Numbered from the stretch's first letter, positions 17,783-27,129 are shown. The stretch is 64,000 nucleotides of DNA from Ornithinibacillus sp047228935 (GCF_047228935.1 NZ_JBFEGG010000001.1:1240001-1304000); one strand, 5' to 3'. Program-made: numbers and translations. Notes: generated by a model from the letters alone, not told the origin.

Positions 17783-18721
17783 CTACTTTTTCTTAGCTAC
17801 TACCGAAACCCAATCCTCTAGCTCATTAATTTCCACAATTTCAAACCCTTGTTGTTCAAGTTCGTCTAACACCATTTGTTTTTTTGCCTGTATAATTCCA
17901 GAAGTAATAAAATACCCTCCGTGAATTAAGTTATCCCAAGCCTCTTTAACAAATCTAACAATAATTTCAGCTAATATGTTAGAAACAATGAGGTCTGCTT
18001 CCATATGAACATCGTTTAATAGATTATTTTGTTTCGTATGAATAGATTTATTAACTTGATTCACCTTTGCATTTTGCTCTGTACTTTTAACTGCTATTTC
18101 GTCTAAATCATAAGCATAAATATCCTTTGCACCGAGAAGTGCCGATGCTATACTCAGTACTCCTGAACCACAACCAACATCAATTATGGTCTCGTTTCCT
18201 TTTATGTACTTTTCTAGAGCACGAATGCTTAAAACCGTGGTAGGATGAGTCCCTGTACCAAATGCCATACCAGGATCTAATTCAATAACAATTTCCTCGT
18301 TATTTTTTCTAGTATATTCTTCCCAAGTTGGTGTAATTGTAATCTTTTCAGTGATTTGAACAGGCTTATAATATTTTTTCCATGCAGTTGCCCAATCTTC
18401 TTCATTTACTTCACTCAATGTAATTTGATTTTTCCCTAAGTCAATATCAAAGGTAGTTAAATTATTAATCGCTAGTTTTATTTCTTCTATCGTTTCCACG
18501 AGAAAACTATTTACCGGCAAATAGGCCTTAATATAGACACCCTCTTCTGGATAGTCACTGGCATCCAACTCGAAAATTTCACCAAACATCGTATCTCGAT
18601 CGATTATTAAATCTAACGGGTCTTCAATCACAACCCCGCTTGCACCTAATTCATGAAGTATATTAGAAATCGGTTCAATTGCTTCATTTGTCGTATGGAT
18701 ACATACCTCAGACCATTTCAA
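17783..18721 (-). CDS. prmA: Ribosomal protein L11 methyltransferase
   Basis: SAM-dependent methyltransferase that trimethylates L11. The 312-residue protein has an N-terminal L11-recognition domain (about 1-110) and a Rossmann fold with the DVGCGSGVLSIA motif near 180 and the NILAEI block. Start is TTG at 18721 with only a weak GTGAG site upstream. It follows dnaJ after a hairpin, in the conserved hrcA-grpE-dnaK-dnaJ-prmA order. Confidence 0.95.
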   Translation of the reverse strand: MKWSEVCIHTTNEAIEPISNILHELGASGVVIEDPLDLIIDRDTMFGEIFELDASDYPEEGVYIKAYLPVNSFLVETIEEIKLAINNLTTFDIDLGKNQITLSEVNEEDWATAWKKYYKPVQITEKITITPTWEEYTRKNNEEIVIELDPGMAFGTGTHPTTVLSIRALEKYIKGNETIIDVGCGSGVLSIASALLGAKDIYAYDLDEIAVKSTEQNAKVNQVNKSIHTKQNNLLNDVHMEADLIVSNILAEIIVRFVKEAWDNLIHGGYFITSGIIQAKKQMVLDELEQQGFEIVEINELEDWVSVVAKKK

Positions 18722-18777
18722 GTGATCTCACTCATTTCGTTAAATTTCTTATATTCTAGTTTTTAAAATTATGTAAT

Positions 18778-18800
18778 AGGGGAATAGATGCTATTCCCCT
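18778..18800 (-). terminator. Hairpin at the dnaJ stop
   Basis: A ten-base perfect stem (AGGGGAATAG and complement) with a three-base loop overlaps the last dnaJ codons. The following sequence has only a weak U-run, so it may attenuate rather than end transcription into prmA. Confidence 0.45.
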
Positions 18801-19918
18801 TTAAAAGCTCTTTTGAATTTCTGGAATAATGAATCATCTTGTTCTTCGATTCTCTCATTACCAGAAATCTCATTAAACTCACGTAGTAACTCTTTCTGAC
18901 GTTCTGTCAGTTTAGTAGGTGTTACAATACGAACTTTAATATGTTGATCCCCTTGACCGTAGCCTCGAACATTAGGTGCCCCTTTACCTTTCAAACGAAA
19001 GACCTTTCCAGTTTGAGTGCCAGCAGGAATCTTCAGCATCACTTTACCATGTACTGTTGGTACTTCTACTTCATCGCCAAGGGCTGCTTGCGAAAAGGTT
19101 AATGGCAATTCACAGAAAATATGATCCCCTTCACGAGTAAAGAATTCATGTTTTCTAACTTGAATGACTACATATAAGTCTCCTGCAGGACCACCATTTT
19201 TACCTGGCTCCCCTTTTCCAGCTACACGTATTTGTTGCCCATCATCAATACCGGCAGGGATATTGATGTGTATTTTTTTGTTTTTCTTAACAGTACCTTT
19301 TCCACTACACGTCATACATTTTTCTGGAATAATCTTCCCGGAGCCATCACAATAATGACAAACCCTACGGTTTACCACTCGGCCAAATGGTGTATTCTGT
19401 TCCGTGTTTAATTGTCCAGATCCGTGGCAGTGAGTACAAGTTTCTGGTTTAGTTCCAGGTTTAGCTCCTGAACCGTGACAAGTATCACATTGCTCATCTT
19501 TCGGAATGGTTATATCTGCTTCTTTCCCAAAGATAGCTTCTTCAAACTCTAATATCATGGTATATTGTAAATCTGCACCTTGCTGTGGTGCGTTTGGATC
19601 TCTTCTACGTCCGCCACCACCGAAGAACATATCAAAAATATCACCAAAACCACCAAAATCTTGTGATCCTCCAAAGCCTCCAAAGCCTTGATTACCGTTC
19701 ATTCCTGCATGTCCGAACTGATCATATTGTGTACGTTTTTGGTCATTTGATAATGTTTCATAAGCTTCTTTTACTTCTTTAAACTTATCTGCTGCATCCG
19801 GTTCTTTATTTACATCAGGATGATATTGACGTGCTAATTTACGGTATGCTTTTTTAATTTCCTCTTTTGATGCGTTTTTTTCTACGCCTAGAACTTCATA
19901 ATAATCTCGTTTTGACAT
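18791..19918 (-). CDS. dnaJ: Molecular chaperone DnaJ
   Basis: Type I J-protein that stimulates DnaK ATPase and binds unfolded clients. About 375 residues from MSKRDYYEVLGVEKNASK. The J domain carries the HPD motif (QYHPDVN), followed by a Gly/Phe-rich linker (about 75-105). Four CxxCxGxG zinc repeats (CDTCHGSG, CTHCHGSG, CHYCDGSG, CMTCSGKG) and C-terminal client-binding domains complete it. I chose the ATG ten bases after GGGAG. Unlike the usual tight dnaK-dnaJ spacing, 343 bases holding a terminator and a GC-rich repeat separate it from dnaK. Confidence 0.97.
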   Translation of the reverse strand: MSKRDYYEVLGVEKNASKEEIKKAYRKLARQYHPDVNKEPDAADKFKEVKEAYETLSNDQKRTQYDQFGHAGMNGNQGFGGFGGSQDFGGFGDIFDMFFGGGGRRRDPNAPQQGADLQYTMILEFEEAIFGKEADITIPKDEQCDTCHGSGAKPGTKPETCTHCHGSGQLNTEQNTPFGRVVNRRVCHYCDGSGKIIPEKCMTCSGKGTVKKNKKIHINIPAGIDDGQQIRVAGKGEPGKNGGPAGDLYVVIQVRKHEFFTREGDHIFCELPLTFSQAALGDEVEVPTVHGKVMLKIPAGTQTGKVFRLKGKGAPNVRGYGQGDQHIKVRIVTPTKLTERQKELLREFNEISGNERIEEQDDSLFQKFKRAFKGE

Positions 19919-20044
19919 CTGTATCACTCTCCCGAATCACTTTCACATAGAGTAAATCATAACATTAACAGTAATATGATGGCAAATGGTTCAATGCTAG
20001 TATTCTTTAAAATTATTTAATGATTGATACACCGAGCTCGGGGC

Positions 20045-20153
20045 TTGAATACATTCCGCTTTCCTGATGGGTGAGCGGTGAGTCGACTCGTCCTCGAGCA
20101 CTGTGGGGTCTTACCCTGGCCACTTCTCCCGCGGGAGTGTACGTGTATTCCAA
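20045..20153. repeat. GC-rich interspersed repeat element between dnaK and dnaJ
   Basis: A visibly GC-rich block inside AT-rich flanks. Its ends are imperfect inverted repeats (TTGAATACATTCCGC at 20045-20059 against GCGG...TGTATTCCAA ending at 20153), and it holds a perfect 12-base palindrome CTCCCGCGGGAG at 20126-20137. One side (20130-20165) matches 29 of 36 bases of a second copy at 56297-56332. The block resembles GC-rich intergenic repeats I associate with many Bacillaceae chromosomes, but I cannot name the family. A 69-codon open frame across it is not a credible gene. Confidence 0.75.
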
Positions 20154-20203
20154 TCGCTTAGTGCATCTAAAAGTTATCAAATTGCCAATCAGATAATTAC
20201 CTT

Positions 20204-20247
20204 CAAAAAAAGCCAAAGTCAAGAAGGTCCTGACTTTGACTTTTTTT
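20204..20247 (-). terminator. Intrinsic terminator after dnaK
   Basis: Minus-strand arms AGTCAAAGTCA and TGACTTTGGCT with one G-U pair, flanked by seven A and seven T. Lies 15 bases past the dnaK stop. Confidence 0.85.
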
Positions 20248-20261
20248 GTTAATATATTTAC

Positions 20262-22091
20262 TTATTTTTTATCTTCGTCATCTACTTCTTGATAATCTGC
20301 ATCTACTACATCATCTGCCGCGTTTTGATCTGATTGCTCTTGACCAGCTTGATTTTCTTGGGCCATTTGCTCATAAAGTTTTACAGATAATTGTTGTACT
20401 TGTTCTTGTAGAGCTTCTTTCTTCGCTTTAATTTCATCAAGGTCATTGCCCTCTAAAGCTTTTTTCAACTCATCTTTAGCTGACTCTGCTTTTTGTTTTT
20501 CTTCTTCTGAAACTTTATCCGCTAAATCTTTTAAGGTCTTATCTGTTGTAAAGACAAGTTGGTCTGCTTCATTACGAAGTTCAACTTCTTCGCGACGTTT
20601 TTTATCAGCTTCGGCATTTTCTTCTGCTTCTTTAACCATACGATCAACCTCTTCATCTGATAGACCAGAAGAAGATTTAATCGTGATAGACTGTTCTTTG
20701 TTAGTACCCATGTCTTTAGCGCGTACGTTAACAATACCGTTCGCATCAATATCGAAAGAAACTTCAATTTGTGGTACCCCTCTTGGTGCTGGTGGGATAT
20801 CGGTTAATTGGAAACGGCCAAGTGTTTTATTATCTGCCGCCATTTCACGCTCCCCTTGTAACACATGAATATCAACAGCTGTCTGGTTATCAGCAGCAGT
20901 TGAGAAAACTTGTGAATGACTAGTTGGGATTGTTGTATTTCTCTCAATCAATTTAGTAAACACGCCACCCATTGTTTCAATACCCAATGATAGTGGTGTA
21001 ACATCAAGTAATACAACGTCTTTTACATCACCTTGTAAAACCCCACCTTGGATTGCAGCACCTAATGCTACTACTTCATCCGGGTTTACTCCTTTTGAAG
21101 GTTCTTTTCCGATTTCACGTTTAATTGCTTCTTGTACCGCTGGAATACGTGTAGAACCACCTACTAAAATAACTTTATCGATATCATTAGCAGTTAAATC
21201 TGCATCTCGTAACGCTTTACGAGTCGGTACCATCGTACGTTCTACTAAATCAGAAGATAACTCTTCAAATTTAGCACGAGTAAGATTCATTTCTAAATGT
21301 AATGGACCTGCTTCTCCAGCAGTAATGAATGGTAATGAGATTTGTGTTTGTGCAACCCCTGAAAGGTCTTTTTTAGCTTTTTCAGCAGCATCTTTTAGGC
21401 GTTGCATCGCCATCTTATCTTGAGATAAATCAATGCCATTTTCTTTTTTAAATTCTTGAACTAAATGATTAATAATGACTTCATCAAAGTCATCTCCACC
21501 TAATCGATTATCCCCTGCAGTTGCAACAACTTCAAAAGTACCTTCACCAATATCTAGGATTGATACATCAAAAGTACCTCCACCAAGGTCATAGACAAGA
21601 ATAGTCTGATCTTCATTAGATTTTTCGATACCATACGCTAAAGCAGCAGCCGTAGGTTCGTTAATAATACGTTCCACTTCTAAACCAGCAATTCTACCAG
21701 CATCTTTAGTTGCTTGGCGTTCTGCATCATTAAAGTAAGCAGGTACAGTAATAACTGCTTTATCAACCTTTTCACCAATATAATCTTCTGCATATGATTT
21801 TAAGTACTGAAGAATAACCGCAGAAATTTCTTGTGGTGTATATTCTTTATCTTCCACTTTTACTTTATAATCTGTACCCATATGACGTTTAATGGAAAGG
21901 ATGGTATTTGGGTTTGTAATAGATTGACGCTTTGCTACTTCCCCTACTTGTCTTTCACCATTCTTAAAGGCTACAGCTGATGGTGTTGTACGGTTACCCT
22001 CTGGATTTGGAATAACAACTGCTTCTCCACCTTCCATAACTGCAACACATGAGTTAGTTGTTCCTAGATCAATTCCGATGATTTTTCCCAT
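20262..22091 (-). CDS. dnaK: Molecular chaperone DnaK (Hsp70)
   Basis: ATP-driven Hsp70 chaperone working with DnaJ and GrpE. The 609-residue protein opens MGKIIGIDLGTTNSCVAVM. It has the nucleotide-binding domain (about 1-355, with the phosphate-2 motif VYDLGGGTFDVS near 170), the DVTPLSLGIETMGG linker, a substrate-binding domain and an acidic Gln-rich lid tail ending EVDDEDKK. GGAGG precedes the ATG. It is third gene of the CIRCE-controlled operon, and a strong terminator follows. Confidence 0.98.
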   Translation of the reverse strand: MGKIIGIDLGTTNSCVAVMEGGEAVVIPNPEGNRTTPSAVAFKNGERQVGEVAKRQSITNPNTILSIKRHMGTDYKVKVEDKEYTPQEISAVILQYLKSYAEDYIGEKVDKAVITVPAYFNDAERQATKDAGRIAGLEVERIINEPTAAALAYGIEKSNEDQTILVYDLGGGTFDVSILDIGEGTFEVVATAGDNRLGGDDFDEVIINHLVQEFKKENGIDLSQDKMAMQRLKDAAEKAKKDLSGVAQTQISLPFITAGEAGPLHLEMNLTRAKFEELSSDLVERTMVPTRKALRDADLTANDIDKVILVGGSTRIPAVQEAIKREIGKEPSKGVNPDEVVALGAAIQGGVLQGDVKDVVLLDVTPLSLGIETMGGVFTKLIERNTTIPTSHSQVFSTAADNQTAVDIHVLQGEREMAADNKTLGRFQLTDIPPAPRGVPQIEVSFDIDANGIVNVRAKDMGTNKEQSITIKSSSGLSDEEVDRMVKEAEENAEADKKRREEVELRNEADQLVFTTDKTLKDLADKVSEEEKQKAESAKDELKKALEGNDLDEIKAKKEALQEQVQQLSVKLYEQMAQENQAGQEQSDQNAADDVVDADYQEVDDEDKK

Positions 22092-22122
22092 TGATATTTC
22101 CTCCTTGAATCATAGCCTTTTC

Positions 22123-22704
22123 TTAAGATTGATTAACTTTTACCATTGCATGACGGATTACACGATCTTTCATCATGTACCCTTTTTGTAGTTCCTCTAC
22201 AACTGTGTTAGGATCAAACCCTTCTTCTTCTACCTGCATTACTGCTTGATGAATATTTGGATCAAATTCCTTACCTACAGTTTCGATAGGCTCAACACCT
22301 TGTGACTTCAAAGCATCAACAAGCTGTCTATAAACCATAGAAATGCCATCTAATAAGCTTTTATTTGCATCTGTAGTTTCCACCTGTAAAGCACGTTCAA
22401 AGTTATCAATAGCAGGTAAGAGCTCTGTAACAAAATCTTGCGCTTTATATTTACGTTCTGCTTCTCTTTCTTTAAGGGAACGTTTTTTATAGTTTTCAAA
22501 TTCCGCTTGTGTCCTTAACAACTTTTGATATAACTCTTCCTTTTCCTGATTAGCTTTTGCTAATTCTTCCTCAAGCTTCGATATATCCACATCTGAAGCC
22601 GAATCTTCTGTTACTTCCGAATCAAAAACAGCCTCATCTTGAATTTCTTCCTCATTTTCAAGTGGCTTTTCCTCTTCGACACCTGTAACCTCTTTTTCTT
22701 CCAT
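22123..22704 (-). CDS. grpE: Nucleotide exchange factor GrpE
   Basis: Dimeric nucleotide exchange factor for DnaK. About 193 residues from MEEKEVTGVEEEK: a very acidic disordered N-terminus (to about 50), a long coiled coil (ELAKANQEKEELYQKLLRTQ), and the beta-wing domain with GVEPIETVGKEFDPNIHQAV. The ATG is preceded by GGAGGTG; an in-frame ATG eight codons upstream lacks a ribosome-binding site. It lies 51 bases after hrcA. Confidence 0.97.
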   Translation of the reverse strand: MEEKEVTGVEEEKPLENEEEIQDEAVFDSEVTEDSASDVDISKLEEELAKANQEKEELYQKLLRTQAEFENYKKRSLKEREAERKYKAQDFVTELLPAIDNFERALQVETTDANKSLLDGISMVYRQLVDALKSQGVEPIETVGKEFDPNIHQAVMQVEEEGFDPNTVVEELQKGYMMKDRVIRHAMVKVNQS

Positions 22705-22755
22705 GCTGGCACCTCCAAATACACACATTCCTACTAACTTTCATTTCATGTTTTA

Positions 22756-23787
22756 CTATACGTTGTTTTTATACCATAAGTATAAAGCTTCTGTCATTTC
22801 ATTTGATAATGCATTTAATAACGTAATTACTTTACGATACTCCATACGAGTAGGTCCAATTAGCGCTATTGTACCCATTTGTTCGGATCCTAATTGGTAG
22901 GACGCAGTAATTAAACTGAAGTCTTTAATCTCGTCTATCTTATTTTCATTTCCAATCGAAACCTTGATTCCGTGTTGAGCTGTCTTTAACAAGTTTACAA
23001 CCTGATCTTCATTTTCCATCATCTGATAGAATGAACGAACTTTATTAATATCGTTAAATTCTGGTTGTGTTAAAAGGTTAGTCTTACCACCAATGTAAAG
23101 TTTAACTGGTTGGTCATGGAAGAAAGCTGATTTAATATAATCAAACGACTTTTCAAAATCTCTTACATATAGCTTCATTAAAGAGAGTACCTCAGTTGTA
23201 ATTACATTTGGTAAGTGCGCTAAAGAAACACCTTTTAGTCGTTCATTTAAAATATTGACGATTTTTTCTAAATCAGTTGGACTAATCTCTCCTGGGATTG
23301 TAAAGGAACGATGTTCAACGTGTCCCGAGTCCGTTACCATTATTGCTACCGCCGTATGTTCTGATAACGGGACAATTTGTAGCTGTTTAACCTTTGTTTC
23401 AAAAATTTCTGGTCCTAAGATGATAGACGTATAATTAGTTAAATCAGATAATACCTCAGCTGACTTTTGTACGAGTCTCTCAAAATCGATGAATTCATCC
23501 CGTATTAAATCCTTCATAATATTTAAATTGCTTTTATCAATGGACGGTGCTATGACATTGTCCACGTAATAACGATATCCTTTTTCTGATGGGACACGAC
23601 CAGAAGAAGAATGAGTTTTTTCTATAAACCCCATTTCTTCTAAGTCAGCCATCACATTACGGATAGTAGCAGCACTGAATGATATATCATCTTTTTTTGA
23701 AATCGCACGCGAACCAACTGGATGGGCTGATTCAATAAAATCATCAATTATAACTTGCAAAATCATTAATTGCCTATCCGTTAACAT
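22756..23787 (-). CDS. hrcA: Heat-inducible transcription repressor HrcA
   Basis: Repressor of class I heat-shock genes, which binds CIRCE and is kept active by GroE. The 343-residue protein has an N-terminal winged helix (SAATIRNVMADLEEMGFIEK near 33-52, then SGRVPSEKGYRYYVD), followed by GAF-like and inserted dimerisation domains. AGGGGTGAT precedes the ATG and abuts the CIRCE operator. It heads the hrcA-grpE-dnaK operon and therefore autoregulates. Confidence 0.97.
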   Translation of the reverse strand: MLTDRQLMILQVIIDDFIESAHPVGSRAISKKDDISFSAATIRNVMADLEEMGFIEKTHSSSGRVPSEKGYRYYVDNVIAPSIDKSNLNIMKDLIRDEFIDFERLVQKSAEVLSDLTNYTSIILGPEIFETKVKQLQIVPLSEHTAVAIMVTDSGHVEHRSFTIPGEISPTDLEKIVNILNERLKGVSLAHLPNVITTEVLSLMKLYVRDFEKSFDYIKSAFFHDQPVKLYIGGKTNLLTQPEFNDINKVRSFYQMMENEDQVVNLLKTAQHGIKVSIGNENKIDEIKDFSLITASYQLGSEQMGTIALIGPTRMEYRKVITLLNALSNEMTEALYLWYKNNV

Positions 23788-23802
23788 TAATGATCACCCC
23801 TG

Positions 23803-23829
23803 TTAGCACTCTATATCCTTGAGTGCTAA
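23803..23829 (-). promoter_or_regulatory. CIRCE operator of the hrcA operon
   Basis: Perfect TTAGCACTC-N9-GAGTGCTAA inverted repeat (arms 23803-23811 and 23821-23829), lying between the promoter and the hrcA ribosome-binding site. This is the HrcA binding site. Confidence 0.98.
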
Positions 23830-23839
23830 TACTAATAAT

Positions 23840-23868
23840 AAATTATCAAATCATTATTTTTTTGTCAA
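23840..23868 (-). promoter_or_regulatory. Sigma-A promoter of the hrcA operon
   Basis: TTGACA (23863-23868), a 17-base spacer and TAATTT (23840-23845). The -35 lies inside the last codons of hemW, just upstream of CIRCE. Confidence 0.8.
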
Positions 23869-25023
23869 TGCTATTGCCTTTATATCTTCATCTTCTAAAA
23901 GAAAATACTCAAATGCATCATTACCAAATAGCACACCTTGTTCAGATAAATGGATTTTATCTTTCTTATCCACTAACCAACCTTTTTGTACTAAATGGTC
24001 AATTTGCCATTTATAAAGTAATTCAAGACTAAAACCATACTTATCTTGGAATTTTCTTTTGCTAACTCCACTTAACTTTCGCAATCCTAAGAATAATTCT
24101 TCCTCAATTTGTTCTTTTAATCCTATTGTTTCAACTTTCAATAATGGTCTACCATCTTCATTAGCTTGTTTAATATAGGCGGGTAATGGACGAATATTCA
24201 TCGTACGTTTTCCCGGTAGGTACCCACTTGCCCCAGCACCAAATCCATAATAATAGTCATTGTTCCAATAGGTTAAGTTATGCTTACTTTCAAAACCAGG
24301 TTTTGAAAAGTTACTAATTTCATATTGCTTAAGTCCACTTGCCCGCATTTTATTTTTAAGGATTTCATACATTTCAACCTCGTCTTCTTGTGCTGGTCGA
24401 TGTAATTGACCTTTTTTAAACTTATTGTAAAAAATTGTTTTCGGTTCAATTTGTAAAGAGTACGCCGAATAGTGCGGTAAGTCAAAAGAAAGAGCCTCAG
24501 TTACAGTTTTTTCAAAGTGTTCAGGTGTTTGATTGGGTAATGAGTAAATCATATCAAGACTAATATTAGTTAACCCTTCTTTTTTTAAAAGCTCGACTGT
24601 TTTATAGACATCTTCAATACGATGAGCTCGTCCAAGTTCTTCTAACATCGCATTATCAAATACTTGTACTCCAAGTGAAACTCGATTAACCCCGTATTCT
24701 TTCAATAATTTAGCTTTTTTTTCATCGAAATCACCTGGATTAGCTTCAATGGTGTACTCCACGCAGTTCCAAACATCAAATTTTTCTTCTACGAACGCGA
24801 GTAGCTTCTTTAATTGATTATAATTTAATGCGGTAGGTGTTCCTCCACCAATAAAGATGGTCTTTACTCGGTTCTTTTCACCCTGAACTTGTACATTTAT
24901 TTCATTAGATAATGCATCTAAATATTCCGTAGCCAATTGCTCATTATAGAAGAATTTCGTAAAATCACAGTAATGACATATATGCTGACAGAACGGTATG
25001 TGAATATATACAGATTGAATCAT
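23854..25023 (-). CDS. hemW: Radical SAM heme chaperone HemW
   Basis: Member of the coproporphyrinogen III oxidase-like radical-SAM family; HemW (formerly the HemN-like YqeR) binds heme and is proposed to deliver it to membrane proteins, rather than acting as CPO. The 389-residue protein has the cluster motif CQHICHYCDF near residue 12 and the GGGTPTAL SAM-binding block. A C-terminal HemN domain follows. The CxxxCxxC form fits HemW. AGGAGA precedes the ATG. Its 3' end contains the -35 of the hrcA promoter. Confidence 0.92.
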   Translation of the reverse strand: MIQSVYIHIPFCQHICHYCDFTKFFYNEQLATEYLDALSNEINVQVQGEKNRVKTIFIGGGTPTALNYNQLKKLLAFVEEKFDVWNCVEYTIEANPGDFDEKKAKLLKEYGVNRVSLGVQVFDNAMLEELGRAHRIEDVYKTVELLKKEGLTNISLDMIYSLPNQTPEHFEKTVTEALSFDLPHYSAYSLQIEPKTIFYNKFKKGQLHRPAQEDEVEMYEILKNKMRASGLKQYEISNFSKPGFESKHNLTYWNNDYYYGFGAGASGYLPGKRTMNIRPLPAYIKQANEDGRPLLKVETIGLKEQIEEELFLGLRKLSGVSKRKFQDKYGFSLELLYKWQIDHLVQKGWLVDKKDKIHLSEQGVLFGNDAFEYFLLEDEDIKAIALTKK

Positions 25024-25097
25024 TATAGTTTTCTCCTAACACTCAAATTGCTTAATGAAAAACATGGGACAACTGGATAACTATCTAAAAAAGAAAA

Positions 25098-25121
25098 GGA
25101 AAAACTTTATTAAGTTCTTCC
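25098..25121 (-). terminator. Intrinsic terminator after lepA
   Basis: Minus-strand GGAAGAACTT and AAGTTTTTCC arms (one G-U pair, four-base loop) followed by TTTTCTTTTTT. Confidence 0.7.
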
Positions 25122-25131
25122 GTCTTCTCAC

Positions 25132-26940
25132 TTATTCATCATCCATTTTTAAAACAGCCATAAACGCTTCTTGAGGCACTTCTACGGAACCTACCATCTT
25201 CATCCGTTTTTTACCTTCTTTTTGTTTTTCAAGAAGTTTTCTTTTACGCGAAATGTCACCACCATAACATTTTGCTAAAACATTTTTACGCATTGCTTTA
25301 ATGGTTGACCTTGCCACTATTTTATTCCCAACTGCTGCTTGTACCGGTACTTCAAATTGTTGTCTTGGAATTAGTTCTTTTAATTTCTCTACAATTTGCT
25401 TCCCACGATCATACGAAAAATCTTTATGGACAATAAATGATAACGCATCTATCGTCTCACCGTTAAGGAGAATATCCATTTTAACTAGCTTCGATGCTTG
25501 ATATCCGAGCAATTCATAGTCAAATGAAGCATACCCTTTCGTATTGGATTTCAATTGGTCAAAGAAATCATATACAATTTCAGAAAGTGGTATATGGTAA
25601 ATAACATTTACTCGAATATCATCTAGATATTCCATATCAATGAACTGACCACGTTTCTTCTGAGCGATTTCCATGACTGCTCCAACATATTCATTTGGTA
25701 CCATGATAGTAGCTTTCACATATGGTTCACGAACTTCTTGTATTTTTTGTGGATCTGGCATTATAGATGGATTATCAATAGTGATTACTTCCCCATCTGT
25801 CTGCTGAACCTCATAAATAACGCTTGGTGCAGTTGTGATTAAGTCAATTTTAAATTCTCGTTCGATTCTTTCCTGGATTATTTCCATATGTAATAATCCT
25901 AAAAATCCACAACGGAAACCAAATCCTAATGCTTGTGATGTTTCTGCTTCATATTGTAATGCCGAATCATTTAATTCCAAACGCTCTAGCGCCTCACGTA
26001 AATCATTATATTTATTAGAATCCACCGGATATAATCCACAATACACCATCGGATTAAGTCTTCTATACCCTGGAAGTGGTTCAGTAGCTGGATTATTTGC
26101 AGAGGTAATGGTATCTCCTACACGTGTATCTCCGACATTTTTAATTGAAGCTGTAATATATCCTACATCCCCAACATGAAGCTCTTTTAAAGGCAATTGT
26201 TTCGGAGTAAACACTCCAACTTCATTTACTTCAAATTCTTTTCCAGTTGCCATCATTTTTATACGATCTCCAACCTTTACAGAGCCCTCTTTAATACAAA
26301 CATAAGCAACTACACCCCGATAGGAATCGTATAATGAATCAAAAATAAGTGCTTTTAATGGTTCATCAGGATCACCTGCTGGTGGTGGAACAGCTTCCGT
26401 TATTCTTTCTAAGATATCTTCAATACCAATATTCGCTTTAGCAGATGCTAATATCACATCATCAGGATCTATTCCAATAACTTCTTCCAATTCCTTTTTC
26501 ACGCGTTCTGGGTCCGCACTAGGTAGATCGATCTTATTAATGACAGGAATAATCTCTAATTCATTATCTAAAGCAAGATATACATTGGCTAATGTTTGTG
26601 CTTCGATTCCTTGTGCAGCATCCACAACTAATATGGCACCTTCACAAGCTGCCAAGCTTCTAGATACTTCATATGTAAAATCGACGTGACCTGGTGTATC
26701 AATTAAGTGAAATGTGAAATCTTCTCCACTTTTACTCTTGTAATGTAACTGTACTGCATTTAGTTTGATTGTTATTCCACGTTCTCTTTCTAGATCCATC
26801 GCATCTAAAATTTGGTCTTTCATTTCACGTTTTGTAACAGTTTGTGTGTTTTCTAATATACGGTCAGCCAAAGTAGACTTACCATGGTCGATATGGGCTA
26901 TGATAGAAAAATTACGTACATTTTCTTGTTTTCTCGCCAT
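25132..26940 (-). CDS. lepA: Elongation factor 4 (LepA)
   Basis: Ribosome-associated translational GTPase, EF-G-like but lacking domain IV, implicated in translation under stress and in initiation or biogenesis of ribosomes. The 602-residue protein has G1 AHIDHGKST near residue 15, G2 ERERGITIK, G3 DTPGHVD, G4 NKID, and the LepA-specific C-terminal domain (RQQFEVPVQAA, then KCYGGDISRKRKLLEKQKEG). AGGAGTG precedes the ATG. A strong own promoter lies upstream. It is downstream of yqxA. Confidence 0.97.
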   Translation of the reverse strand: MARKQENVRNFSIIAHIDHGKSTLADRILENTQTVTKREMKDQILDAMDLERERGITIKLNAVQLHYKSKSGEDFTFHLIDTPGHVDFTYEVSRSLAACEGAILVVDAAQGIEAQTLANVYLALDNELEIIPVINKIDLPSADPERVKKELEEVIGIDPDDVILASAKANIGIEDILERITEAVPPPAGDPDEPLKALIFDSLYDSYRGVVAYVCIKEGSVKVGDRIKMMATGKEFEVNEVGVFTPKQLPLKELHVGDVGYITASIKNVGDTRVGDTITSANNPATEPLPGYRRLNPMVYCGLYPVDSNKYNDLREALERLELNDSALQYEAETSQALGFGFRCGFLGLLHMEIIQERIEREFKIDLITTAPSVIYEVQQTDGEVITIDNPSIMPDPQKIQEVREPYVKATIMVPNEYVGAVMEIAQKKRGQFIDMEYLDDIRVNVIYHIPLSEIVYDFFDQLKSNTKGYASFDYELLGYQASKLVKMDILLNGETIDALSFIVHKDFSYDRGKQIVEKLKELIPRQQFEVPVQAAVGNKIVARSTIKAMRKNVLAKCYGGDISRKRKLLEKQKEGKKRMKMVGSVEVPQEAFMAVLKMDDE

Positions 26941-27029
26941 ACGTGATGTTCACTCCTATTGCCTTTACCACTAACAGTAAAAGTACAAATTTAATACTTC
27001 CTATAAAAATTTCGATGATTGCTAGGATG

Positions 27030-27058
27030 ATTATAGCAATTGAAGCCTATTGTTTCAA
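27030..27058 (-). promoter_or_regulatory. Sigma-A promoter of lepA
   Basis: TTGAAA (27053-27058), a 17-base spacer and perfect TATAAT (27030-27035), about 90 bases before the lepA ATG. Confidence 0.8.
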
Positions 27059-27129
27059 GAAAGAGTTGTTATATTAATACATTTATGGTCTTAATTTATG
27101 TATGATATGGTAAATATCCATAAAAATGT

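Noticed and set aside
20013..20222. 69-codon open frame on the minus strand across the dnaK-dnaJ gap
   Set aside because: It runs through the GC-rich repeat and part of the terminator, has no ribosome-binding site and its protein shows no family resemblance.
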